Source: Bradyrhizobium cajani (GTDB taxonomy: Bacteria; Pseudomonadota; Alphaproteobacteria; Rhizobiales; Xanthobacteraceae). From it: DNA of 64,000 nucleotides. The DNA lies in contig NZ_WQNE01000005.1 of NCBI RefSeq assembly GCF_009759665.1, forward strand, positions 62,001 through 126,000, given 5' to 3'. This document shows positions 25,540 to 41,047 of the stretch, piece by piece. The notes beneath the pieces are model-generated. The model did not search any database. It saw only the letters and a program-made list of their open reading frames with translations, and was not told the DNA's origin. Every line of letters begins with the position of its first letter. The first letter of the stretch is position 1. The position numbers were made by a program, and so were the translations under genes.

Positions 25540-26763
25540 TCAATCCACCGCCGCGTAAACCAGATCCCGCACCAGCGTCCGCGTGTAGTCGCGCTGTCCC
25601 GGGCCCTGGCTCATGAACACCGCGAACAGATCCTCCGTCGGGTCGATCCAGAAGAACGTCCCGGCAATGCCGCTCCAGAAATACTGGCCGACGCTGCCCG
25701 GGAAGGGCGCGATGCCGGCGTCGCGGCGTACGGCGAAGCCGAGGCCGAAGCCGTGGCCTGGCGAGAGCAGGGTGCCGTTGATCGTCACGCCGGGGCCGAG
25801 ATGGTCGGACGCCATCAGTTCCAGCGTCTTGCGGCCGATGATCCTGTTGCCGTCGAGCGTGCCGCCATTGCGCAGCATCAGGCAGAAGCGCGCATAATCC
25901 ATCGTGGTCGAGACGAGGCCACCGCCGCCGGATTCCATCACCGGCTGCTCGAGCATGTTGAAGAGCGCGACCTTGTCGCCGGTCCAGGGATCGGCCGCAA
26001 AGGGTTCGGCGAGCCGGCCGGCATTGGCCTCGGCTGTCGCAAAGCCGGTCTCGGCCATCTGGAGCGGAGCGAGGATGCGCTCTGTCAGGAACCCGCCGAG
26101 CGATTTGCCGCTGACGACCTCGATGATGCGGCCGAGGATGTCGGTGGAGCGGCTGTAGTTGAATTCGTCGCCGGGGTGGCAGACGAGGGGGAAGCTCGCC
26201 ACCAGCGCGGCGTGCTCGGCATTGGTGATCTTGCGGCTGCGGACGCGGGACTCCTGGTAGAGCTTGTGCACGGGGCCATCGCCCTGGTGCTCGTAGGTCA
26301 GGCCGGAGGTGTGGCGGAGCAGGTCCTGCACCGTCATCGGCCGCCTGGGCGGAACCAGTTCCAGCTTGCCGCCGCTGACCATGCCGACCTTTTGCTGCGC
26401 GAACTCCGGGATGAATTTCGCGGCGGGATCGTTGAGGAGGAGATGACCGTCCTCGACCAGCGCCATGATGCCGACCGACACGATCGGCTTGGTCATCGAG
26501 AAGATGCGGAAGATCGAATCAAGCGCCGTCGGCGCTGATCCGGTCGGGCTCTGCCTGCCGAGCGCCTCGAACCAGCCGATCTGGCCGCGCCGCGCCACCA
26601 GCACGGTCACCCCGGGAACGGTTCCCTTGTCGATCTCGCGCTTGAACGCGTCCGACATCGCCTGGAGGCGGGGGCGCGACAGGCCCAGCGTTTCCGGCTT
26701 GGCCTCGGGCAAAGAGGGCGTTTTCGGCGCGGTCGTTGGGCGAGGGGCGGCTGCGGTCGTCAT
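25540..26763 (-). CDS. Beta-lactamase-fold serine hydrolase (class C-like/EstB type)
   Basis: This 407-residue enzyme of the penicillin-binding-protein-like fold has nucleophile motif SMTK (Ser89, Lys92), tyrosine motif FNYSRSTD in place of the usual YxN, and a late HGFGLGFAV box. Family members act as esterases, transesterases or D-amino-acid peptidases. No signal peptide is evident (the N-terminus is Ala/Pro/Thr rich), so a cytosolic esterase is favoured. The ATG with GGGAG upstream was chosen over a GTG 6 bp earlier. The substrate is unknown. Confidence 0.85.
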   Translation of the reverse strand: MTTAAAPRPTTAPKTPSLPEAKPETLGLSRPRLQAMSDAFKREIDKGTVPGVTVLVARRGQIGWFEALGRQSPTGSAPTALDSIFRIFSMTKPIVSVGIMALVEDGHLLLNDPAAKFIPEFAQQKVGMVSGGKLELVPPRRPMTVQDLLRHTSGLTYEHQGDGPVHKLYQESRVRSRKITNAEHAALVASFPLVCHPGDEFNYSRSTDILGRIIEVVSGKSLGGFLTERILAPLQMAETGFATAEANAGRLAEPFAADPWTGDKVALFNMLEQPVMESGGGGLVSTTMDYARFCLMLRNGGTLDGNRIIGRKTLELMASDHLGPGVTINGTLLSPGHGFGLGFAVRRDAGIAPFPGSVGQYFWSGIAGTFFWIDPTEDLFAVFMSQGPGQRDYTRTLVRDLVYAAVD

Positions 26764-26929
26764 GGGCACTCCCGGCTGTTCTTGATTATCGGGAACAGAC
26801 TGTGGCCCAGAAGGCGCGGCACAAACAAGCGAAGCCAGCGCGCTTCACCCTTGCAATCCGTCCTTGCAAACTAGCCGTCCCCTGTGCTTGAAAGCGCCCC
26901 TGATCCGAAGCGGCAACGTGACGGTCCGT

Positions 26930-27005
26930 AGGAGTGTAGCTCAATTGGTAGAGCACCGGTCTCCAAAACCGGGGGTCGCAGGTTCGAGCCCTGCCACTCC
27001 TGCCA
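26930..27005 (+). tRNA. tRNA-Trp (anticodon CCA)
   Basis: A complete cloverleaf is visible. Acceptor AGGAGTG pairs with CACTCCT. The D-arm is GCTC/GAGC. Anticodon stem CCGGT/ACCGG holds loop CTCCAAA with anticodon CCA at 26963-26965. T-arm GCAGG-TTCGAGC-CCTGC follows, and the 3' CCA is encoded. It lies just upstream of secE-nusG, the usual position in this group. Confidence 0.98.
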
Positions 27006-27349
27006 GCTCATCTTAAGTCAATCAGGATCGACAGGCAGGATTGCGGCGAGCGAAAGCTCGGACGGCAGATCATGTGGACCGGGTAAGCCCTTGATCCGGA
27101 TCAGGTCCGCAAGGCCCGGCCGCGAGCCGGCCGGCCAGCCCACACCTTGACCTTTGGCTCCATCCGCAGTATTTACCCCGCACTCGCAGCCGGCCCGTTG
27201 AGATGCGGATATCCGGCGCGGCTTTGAAATCCCCGAACAATCGAGCCCGGTTTCCGGCTCATCCTTCGCGACAGAGGGCTGGGCCAACGGCGGCTGTTCG
27301 GATCCCTGAAATTCATTCGCGTCCGGCGACGGACGTTGGACATCATTCG
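27006..27349. other. Intergenic region between tRNA-Trp and secE
   Basis: No gene is seen. It holds a perfect palindrome TGATCCGGATCA (27092-27103), a GC-rich inverted repeat GGCCCGGCC/GGCCGGCC near 27113-27136 that may end the tRNA transcript, and the likely secE promoter. Confidence 0.6.
27147..27175 (+). promoter_or_regulatory. Sigma-70-type promoter for secE-nusG
   Basis: A -35 box TTGACC (in CTTGACC) and a -10 box TATTTA are separated by exactly 17 bp, about 175 bp before secE. The match to the rhizobial consensus is good in an otherwise GC-rich region. Confidence 0.65.
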
Positions 27350-27541
27350 ATGGCAGTCAGCCCGTTCAAGTTCTTGCAGGAAGTGCGCTCGGAGACCGCC
27401 AAGGTCACCTGGCCGACCCGTCGTGAGACCACGATCACCACCATCATGGTGTTCGTCATGGTCGCCGTGGCCTCGATCTTCTTCTTCGCCGCCGACCAGA
27501 TCATCCGCTATCTCATCACCTTCCTTCTGGGCATCCACTGA
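27350..27541 (+). CDS. secE: Preprotein translocase subunit SecE
   Basis: This 63-residue single-span inner-membrane protein clamps the SecY channel. The amphipathic stretch FKFLQEVRSETAKVTWPTR contains the conserved KVTWP motif, followed by one hydrophobic helix. Length fits the short alphaproteobacterial form. Its stop overlaps the nusG start by one base (TGATG), so the two are translationally coupled. An upstream in-frame extension has no family similarity and was left out. Confidence 0.96.
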   Translation: MAVSPFKFLQEVRSETAKVTWPTRRETTITTIMVFVMVAVASIFFFAADQIIRYLITFLLGIH

Positions 27542-28095
27542 TGGCAACAGCAACCGCTCAATTGTCTGACAAGCGCTGGTACATCGTCCACGCCTATTCG
27601 AACTTCGAGAAGAAGGTCGCCGAATCGATCCGCGAGCAGGCCAAGCAGCGCGGGCTCGAGGAGCTGTTCGAGCTGGTGCTGGTTCCGACCGAGAAGGTCA
27701 CGGAGGTGCGCCGCGGCCGCAAGATCGACGCCGAACGCAAGTTTTTCCCCGGCTACGTGCTGGTGAAGATGAAGCTGACCGACGAGGCGTTCCATCTGAT
27801 CAAGAACACGCCGAAGGTCACGGGCTTCCTCGGCGCGGAAAACAAGCCGATGCCGATCTCGGAGGCCGAGGCCATGCGCATCCTGCACCAGGTGCAGGAG
27901 GGCGTGGAACGGCCGAAGGCGTCGGTGTCGTTCGAGATCGGCGAGAACGTGCGCGTGGCCGACGGCCCGTTCGCCTCGTTCTCGGGTGTCGTCGAGGAAA
28001 TCGACGAGGCGCGCTCGCGCGTGAAGGTCGCGGTGTCGATCTTCGGCCGCGCCACGCCGGTCGAGCTGGAATTCGGTCAGGTCGAGAAGGTCTGA
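27541..28095 (+). CDS. nusG: Transcription termination/antitermination factor NusG
   Basis: This 184-residue protein binds RNA polymerase through its NGN domain (KRWYIVHAYSNFEKKVAESI, about residues 11-30) and links it to Rho or the ribosome through its C-terminal KOW domain (EIGENVRVADGPFASFSGVV). FFPGYVLVKM is the conserved NGN core. It directly follows secE and precedes the L11 operon, as in most proteobacteria. Confidence 0.98.
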   Translation: MATATAQLSDKRWYIVHAYSNFEKKVAESIREQAKQRGLEELFELVLVPTEKVTEVRRGRKIDAERKFFPGYVLVKMKLTDEAFHLIKNTPKVTGFLGAENKPMPISEAEAMRILHQVQEGVERPKASVSFEIGENVRVADGPFASFSGVVEEIDEARSRVKVAVSIFGRATPVELEFGQVEKV

Positions 28096-28103
28096 TCGGG
28101 TAC

Positions 28104-28125
28104 GCGTGAGACCTCGGTCTCACGC
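28104..28125 (+). terminator. Hairpin between nusG and rplK
   Basis: GCGTGAGAC and GTCTCACGC form a 9-bp perfect stem with loop CTCG, 8 bp after the nusG stop. There is no T-tract, so partial termination or a role in the rplK leader is possible. Confidence 0.5.
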
Positions 28126-28224
28126 AAAGAGAGGCCGTGGGAGGGAGAGGGCGGTTGCCAGCCGCCTCCGACCCAGACCACGAACCTGAAACCGCCGGCC
28201 TGGCCGGCACAACAGGAGTGATAC

Positions 28225-28653
28225 ATGGCAAAGAAAGTGACCGGATACCTGAAGCTTCAGGTCCCGGCCGGTGCGGCGAATCCTTCGCCCCCGATCGGTC
28301 CCGCGCTCGGTCAGCGCGGTCTCAACATCATGGAGTTCTGCAAGGCGTTCAACGCCCAGACCCAGAAGGAAGAGAAGAACACCCCGATCCCGGTGATCAT
28401 CACCATCTATGCGGACCGTTCCTTCACCTTCGAGATGAAGACGCCGCCGATGTCCTACTTCCTCAAGCAGGCTGCCAAGATCCAGTCCGGCTCGAAGGCG
28501 CCGGGCCGCGACAAGGCCGGCAAGGTGACCAAGGCGCAGGTGCGCGAGATCGCCGAGAAGAAGATGAAGGACTTGAATTGCGACACCATCGAATCGGCCA
28601 TGAAGATGGTCGAGGGCTCCGCCCGTTCGATGGGTCTGGAAGTTGCGGGGTAA
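28225..28653 (+). CDS. rplK: 50S ribosomal protein L11
   Basis: This 142-residue protein of the GTPase-associated centre binds 23S rRNA. The N-terminal domain has the proline-rich helix region [19 protein letters not shown], and the C-terminal rRNA-binding domain contains [18 protein letters not shown]. An AGGAG site precedes the ATG. A 129-bp leader separates it from nusG, and L1 commonly represses this operon by binding such a leader. Confidence 0.99.
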   Translation: MAKKVTGYLKLQVPAGAANPSPPIGPALGQRGLNIMEFCKAFNAQTQKEEKNTPIPVIITIYADRSFTFEMKTPPMSYFLKQAAKIQSGSKAPGRDKAGKVTKAQVREIAEKKMKDLNCDTIESAMKMVEGSARSMGLEVAG

Positions 28654-28659
28654 GCGGTC

Positions 28660-29352
28660 ATGGCAATCGGAAAGCGTTTGAACAAGGCCCGCGAAGGCAT
28701 TGACCGCGAAAAGCTTTACCCGCTCGCTGACGCCATCAAGATGGTCAAGGAGCGCGCCAAGGCGAAGTTCGACGAGACCATCGAGGTCGCGATCAATCTC
28801 GGCGTCGATCCCCGTCACGCCGACCAGATGGTCCGCGGCGTCGTGACCCTGCCGAACGGCACCGGCCGTACGCTCCGCGTCGGCGTGTTCGCACGCGGCG
28901 CCAAGGCCGACGAGGCCAAGGCTGCGGGTGCCGACGTCGTCGGCGCCGAAGACCTGGTCGAGAAGGTGCAGAACGGCTCGATCGATTTCGACCGCTGCAT
29001 CGCCACCCCCGACATGATGCCGCTGGTCGGCCGTCTCGGTAAGGTGCTCGGCCCGCGCGGCCTGATGCCGAACCCGAAGATCGGCACCGTGACCATGGAC
29101 GTCACCGGCGCGGTGAAGGGTGCCAAGGGCGGCTCGGTCGAGTTCCGCGTCGAGAAGGCCGGCATCCTCCAGGCCGGCGTCGGCAAGGCCTCGTTCACCG
29201 AGGAGAAGCTGGTCGAGAACATCAAGGCCCTGGCTGACGCCGTCACCAAGGCGAAGCCGGCCGGCTCCAAGGGCACCTACATCCAGCGCGTTGCGGTGTC
29301 CTCGACCATGGGCCCCGGCGTGAAGGTCGAGCCGGGTACCATTCTCGGCTAA
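28660..29352 (+). CDS. rplA: 50S ribosomal protein L1
   Basis: This 230-residue protein of the L1 stalk usually also represses its own mRNA. Family blocks are [33 protein letters not shown] and [17 protein letters not shown], all intact. It starts 6 bp after rplK, and a strong hairpin follows the stop. The usual next genes rplJ-rplL are displaced by a dehydrogenase gene. Confidence 0.99.
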   Translation: MAIGKRLNKAREGIDREKLYPLADAIKMVKERAKAKFDETIEVAINLGVDPRHADQMVRGVVTLPNGTGRTLRVGVFARGAKADEAKAAGADVVGAEDLVEKVQNGSIDFDRCIATPDMMPLVGRLGKVLGPRGLMPNPKIGTVTMDVTGAVKGAKGGSVEFRVEKAGILQAGVGKASFTEEKLVENIKALADAVTKAKPAGSKGTYIQRVAVSSTMGPGVKVEPGTILG

Positions 29353-29372
29353 GGTCTCGAAATTGCATGAGG

Positions 29373-29414
29373 CGAGGGGCGGAATTGGGCAACCGATTCC
29401 GCCCCTCGTCGTTT
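29373..29414 (+). terminator. Terminator after rplK-rplA
   Basis: CGAGGGGCGGAAT pairs with ATTCCGCCCCTCG (13 bp) around a 10-nt loop, then comes TCGTTTG. It separates the L11 operon from the inserted dehydrogenase gene. Confidence 0.75.
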
Positions 29415-29442
29415 GTGGCGGCGCTCACCGGAAACAAGAACA

Positions 29443-30396
29443 ATGGCTGACAAGGTCCTGATCTATTCGCGCTTTCCCAAGACGATGATGGCGCGTTTCG
29501 CCGAGCGGTTCGAACTGCTCGACACCGCCGGCAAGCCCGCGCGCGTGATGTTTCCAGCCGATGAGCTCAGCGGCATCCGAGCCATGCTGACTGCCGGCGG
29601 CACGCCGCTCGGTGCGGAGGCGATGGACCTGTTTCCAAAACTCGGCGCCATCGTCTGCTACGGCACGGGCTATGACGGGGTCGACCTGAAAGCGGCCGCC
29701 GCGCGCAACATCGCAGTCGGCCACAGCCCGGGTGCCAACGCCGCATCGGTCGCCGACATCGCGATGACGCTGATGCTGGCGACGACGCGGCGCATACTCG
29801 TCGCAGATCAGTATGTCCGCAGCGGCGACTGGGCCGCGTCAAAACCCTCGCCGATGATGCGGCCGCAGGCCGGCATGCCGGGCCGCCGCATCGGCATCTA
29901 CGGGATGGGCGAGATCGGCCGCAAGATCGCAGCACGCTGCACCGCCTTCGAGAGCGAGGTCGGCTATTTCAGCCGCACCACATACGATCTGCCGTATCAG
30001 TATTTCCCGTCTCTGGAAGAACTGGCCGGCTGGTGCAGCGTGCTGATGATCGCGGTTCGGGCCGGCGCCGAGACCCGGCACGTCGTCAATGCGGACATTC
30101 TCAAGCGCCTCGGCGCGGACGGCTATGTCGTCAACATCTCCCGCGGCTCGGTGATCGACCAGAAGGCCCTGGTCGCGGCGCTCTCCGACAAGACCATCGC
30201 CGGCGCCGGCCTCGACGTCTTCGACAAGGAACCGCACGCGCCCGATGCGCTGACCGCGCTCCCCAACGTGGTGTTCGCCCCGCATATCGGCGGCCACACC
30301 CTGGATTCGCACGTCGCCATGCAGAACTGCGTGCTGGCCAACCTGACCGCCTTCTTCGCAGGCAAGTCGCTGCCTTATGGGGTCAAAATGGCCTGA
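29443..30396 (+). CDS. D-isomer-specific 2-hydroxyacid dehydrogenase
   Basis: This 317-residue NAD(P)-dependent enzyme reduces 2-keto acids such as glyoxylate or hydroxypyruvate to D-hydroxy acids. The nucleotide-binding loop is GMGEIG (residues 154-159), and catalytic Arg234 (NISRGSVID), Glu263 (DKEPHAP) and His281 (APHIGGHT) are all present. GTGYDGVD is family-typical. It lies between rplA and rplJ, where it is not expected, and starts 34 bp after a terminator hairpin, so it may be expressed separately from the ribosomal genes. Confidence 0.9.
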   Translation: MADKVLIYSRFPKTMMARFAERFELLDTAGKPARVMFPADELSGIRAMLTAGGTPLGAEAMDLFPKLGAIVCYGTGYDGVDLKAAAARNIAVGHSPGANAASVADIAMTLMLATTRRILVADQYVRSGDWAASKPSPMMRPQAGMPGRRIGIYGMGEIGRKIAARCTAFESEVGYFSRTTYDLPYQYFPSLEELAGWCSVLMIAVRAGAETRHVVNADILKRLGADGYVVNISRGSVIDQKALVAALSDKTIAGAGLDVFDKEPHAPDALTALPNVVFAPHIGGHTLDSHVAMQNCVLANLTAFFAGKSLPYGVKMA

Positions 30397-30975
30397 ATCG
30401 GCCCCTTGTCGGCTCGCCTCAAACCCTGCCGGCAACGGATTGGAACTGGTGTGAATTTTGCTCTTGGCAAGCCGGCCGAGAGCGGTTAAAGAACCGCTTC
30501 CGAACGTGCCGGCCTCGGCTGGTGCGTTCGTGCACGCATTCCGAAAACCCGACAGACAGGAGATCATTCCTTTTCAGGACGTCCGTAAGGATTTGCCGGA
30601 AAAGGAAGGAAAATCCATCGGTTGGTGGGAATGCGGGCAGAGGTCGGGCGGTTCGCCGGCTGACCTTGTCCTGTCCAAGACTGCAGGCGCCCGCGGGGAA
30701 TTTCGATTTCTCAACGGCTTAATCGCATGGCCTGCATAGACGGGTGAAGACCGGATTTTACTTCGCATCCAGCTTGAAGGGCTGGCTTGCGGAAAGGTCT
30801 GGTTCGGACCTCGACACGCCGTGGGCCCAAGGGCTTCCGGAGGGCAGGCTTTGAATTGTCGTCTTGCCCGGCGTGTCCGATGGGTTTTGACCCGGAGGTT
30901 CAGGTTTGGGCGGGACGATGGGTGCAACCCGGCGGTCCCGCTTTCGCGATGACCGCCAACCGGAGAGAGCTTGCT
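30397..30975. other. Long non-coding stretch ahead of rplJ
   Basis: No protein gene is supported. A hairpin AGCGGTT-aaag-AACCGCT (30481-30498) may end the dehydrogenase transcript, and TTGGCA-N16-TTAAAG nearby is a weak promoter candidate. The part from about 30755 holds the structured rplJ leader. Confidence 0.55.
30755..30975 (+). promoter_or_regulatory. Structured 5' leader of rplJ-rplL (probable L10 leader)
   Basis: GACACGCCG (30815) pairs with CGGCGTGTC (30871), and GCGGGAC (30910) pairs with GTCCCGC (30935), giving two stable stems just before the rplJ start. In many bacteria L10(L12) binds such a leader to repress translation. The specific kink-turn motif was not verified by folding. 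Confidence 0.5.
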
Positions 30976-31494
30976 GTGGAACGAGCGGCAAAAAAGGAAG
31001 CGGTCGAACAGCTCAATGAGGTCTTCAAGACCACGAGCGTCGCGGTCGTTGCTCAATATTCCGGCCTCACCGTCGCCCAGATGCAGAAGCTGCGCCAGCA
31101 GATGAAGCAGGCGGGCGCTGCGGTGAAGGTCTCGAAGAACCGTCTCGCCAAAATTGCTCTTGAAGGCACTGACGTCGTTGCCATCGGCCCCATGCTGAAG
31201 GGACCGACCGTGATCGCCACTTCGAACGATCCGGTAGCGGCGCCAAAGGTCGCCATCGAATTCGCCAAGGCGAACGAAAAGTTCGTCATCGTCGGCGGCT
31301 CGATGGGGAAGACCGTCCTGAATGTCGACGGCGTGAAGGCGCTTGCCTCGCTGCCGTCGCTTGACGAACTGCGCGGCAAGATCGTCGGCCTCATCGTGGC
31401 CCCGGCGACCAAGCTGGCCCAGCTCGCCAACGCGCCCGCGGGCAAGCTCGCGCGCGTCATCCAGGCTCATGCCTCAAAGGGCGAAGCGGCCTGA
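30976..31494 (+). CDS. rplJ: 50S ribosomal protein L10
   Basis: This 172-residue protein anchors L7/L12 to the ribosome stalk. The start is the GTG encoding the Met before ERAAKKEAV, preceded by GGAGAG. This gives the length usual for rhizobial L10, whereas a frame reaching 63 codons further upstream lies in the leader. [16 protein letters not shown] and [16 protein letters not shown] are family blocks. The C-terminal helix ends in SKGEAA. Confidence 0.97.
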   Translation: MERAAKKEAVEQLNEVFKTTSVAVVAQYSGLTVAQMQKLRQQMKQAGAAVKVSKNRLAKIALEGTDVVAIGPMLKGPTVIATSNDPVAAPKVAIEFAKANEKFVIVGGSMGKTVLNVDGVKALASLPSLDELRGKIVGLIVAPATKLAQLANAPAGKLARVIQAHASKGEAA

Positions 31495-31548
31495 CGCCCT
31501 TCGCAAAACTCAAACCCGAACCAGACTTACACTCAAGGAAACTGAACA

Positions 31549-31926
31549 ATGGCTGACTTGCAGAAGATCGTTGACGACCTCTCGAGCCTCACCGTGCTCG
31601 AGGCTGCCGAACTCGCGAAGCTCCTCGAAGAGAAGTGGGGCGTTTCGGCTGCCGCGGCTGTCGCCGTGGCCGGCCCGGCTGCTGGTGGCGGCGCTGCCGC
31701 TCCGGCGGAAGAGAAGACCGAGTTCACGGTCGTTCTCGCCAGCGCCGGCGACAAGAAGATCGAGGTCATCAAGGAAGTCCGCGCCATCACCGGTCTCGGC
31801 CTGAAGGAAGCAAAGGACCTCGTCGAGGGTGCTCCGAAGCCGCTGAAGGAAGGCGTGAACAAGGAAGAAGCCGACAAGATCAAGGCCCAGCTCGAGAAGG
31901 CTGGCGCGAAGGTCGAGCTCAAGTAA
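31549..31926 (+). CDS. rplL: 50S ribosomal protein L7/L12
   Basis: This 125-residue stalk protein recruits translation factors. It has an N-terminal dimerisation domain ([30 protein letters not shown] helices), a flexible Ala/Gly hinge ([16 protein letters not shown]) and a C-terminal factor-binding domain with [24 protein letters not shown] precedes the ATG. It is co-transcribed with rplJ (54-bp gap). Confidence 0.99.
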   Translation: MADLQKIVDDLSSLTVLEAAELAKLLEEKWGVSAAAAVAVAGPAAGGGAAAPAEEKTEFTVVLASAGDKKIEVIKEVRAITGLGLKEAKDLVEGAPKPLKEGVNKEEADKIKAQLEKAGAKVELK

Positions 31927-31940
31927 GCAACGCTTACTGG

Positions 31941-31980
31941 CGGGATCCCGGGCGGGCATCAAGCGAGGCCCGGGATCCTG
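31941..31980 (+). terminator. Attenuator-type hairpin after rplL
   Basis: GGATCCCGGGC and GCCCGGGATCC form an 11-bp perfect stem with a 14-nt loop, 16 bp after the rplL stop. There is no T-tract. The position matches the partial terminator that lowers rpoBC expression relative to ribosomal genes in other proteobacteria. Confidence 0.6.
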
Positions 31981-32216
31981 GTCCGCTCCTCAAGGGGTGG
32001 ACTGGATGCAAAAGGCGTGCGACGGAACGTCCTGACGCGGGCCGAACACGAAAAAGTGTGGGGATTTGAGGGTTTACCCCTCGAATCTCCACTATTGTCG
32101 CCCCATATCGGGTCGGCAGCACGAAAGCGCGGTGGGCAGGGATGCCGGATTTCCCTGTAAGCCGTTGGGAGAGCAGGCTATTTCGGGCTTTTGCAGTCCG
32201 TGAAGACAATCGTTGT

Positions 32217-32254
32217 GACGGGCGGGCGCGCTTCTGCGCCCCGCGCGTCGTTTT
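32217..32254 (+). terminator. Terminator-like hairpin with T-tract in the rpoB leader
   Basis: GACG-g-GCGGG-CGC pairs with GCG-CCCCGC-g-CGTC around GCTTCT, followed by GTTTTGCGTTTT. It lies about 155 bp before rpoB, so transcripts reading in from rplL would have to pass it. Confidence 0.5.
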
Positions 32255-32408
32255 GCGTTTTGAAGGTCTGAAGAACAGATTCAGGACATTCCTGCCTGAA
32301 ACTGAGCTTCCGGCCCACAAGACGGGTTCGAAAAATTCAACCCGGGGAGCGGCGGCAGCCGCGTTCCGGACGGCGCGCCCAGAGCGGGCGACGAAATGAG
32401 AGGCCACG

Positions 32409-36527
<4,119 letters not shown>

Positions 36528-36539
36528 TTCGACCTTTCG

Positions 36540-36563
36540 TGCCCGGCCTTGAACGGCCGGGCA
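36540..36563 (+). terminator. Hairpin between rpoB and rpoC
   Basis: TGCCCGGCC and GGCCGGGCA form a 9-bp stem with loop TTGAAC, 12 bp after the rpoB stop. It lacks a T-tract and sits inside a conserved operon, so RNA processing or mRNA stability is likelier than full termination. Confidence 0.45.
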
Positions 36564-36657
36564 TTGGCGCCCTTCCCGAGGTCTTGAGGGCAGGGCGCCC
36601 CGCTTGAGTGATTTTCGAATTTGCGGCCGGAGGCGACCGGCACGCGAGGAGAAGACG

Positions 36658-40854
<4,197 letters not shown>

Positions 40855-40885
40855 TCGTTCATCCGTAGGAATACCGAGGACAATG

Positions 40886-40912
40886 AAAAGGCCGGCGAAA
40901 GCCGGCCTTTTT
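40886..40912 (+). terminator. Strong rho-independent terminator after rpoBC
   Basis: AAAAGGCCGGC pairs with GCCGGCCTTTT around GAAA and continues into TTTTT. It lies 31 bp after the rpoC stop and is the clearest intrinsic terminator in the window. Confidence 0.95.
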
Positions 40913-41047
40913 GCTGCTTGCTTTCCTTGCTGCGATGCAGGATCAACGTTTGTTCATCTTTCCTTCAGACGCAAAAGAGCTTCTGCTAGGGGAGCTTAGA
41001 CCGGTGGATCCCGTGACGGGGGCTGGGCCGGAGACCACGGAACTCAC

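Larger units (their letters stand above)
31927..32408. other. Non-coding region between rplL and rpoB
   Basis: There is no gene. It carries an attenuator-like hairpin right after rplL, a weaker hairpin around 32062-32090 (GAGGG/CCCTC) and a terminator-like hairpin with T-tract at 32217-32254. A dedicated rpoB promoter is not obvious to me. Confidence 0.6.

Noticed and set aside
30458..30739. A 93-codon frame in the gap before rplJ
   Set aside because: No convincing ribosome binding site or family similarity, and the composition fits untranslated leader.
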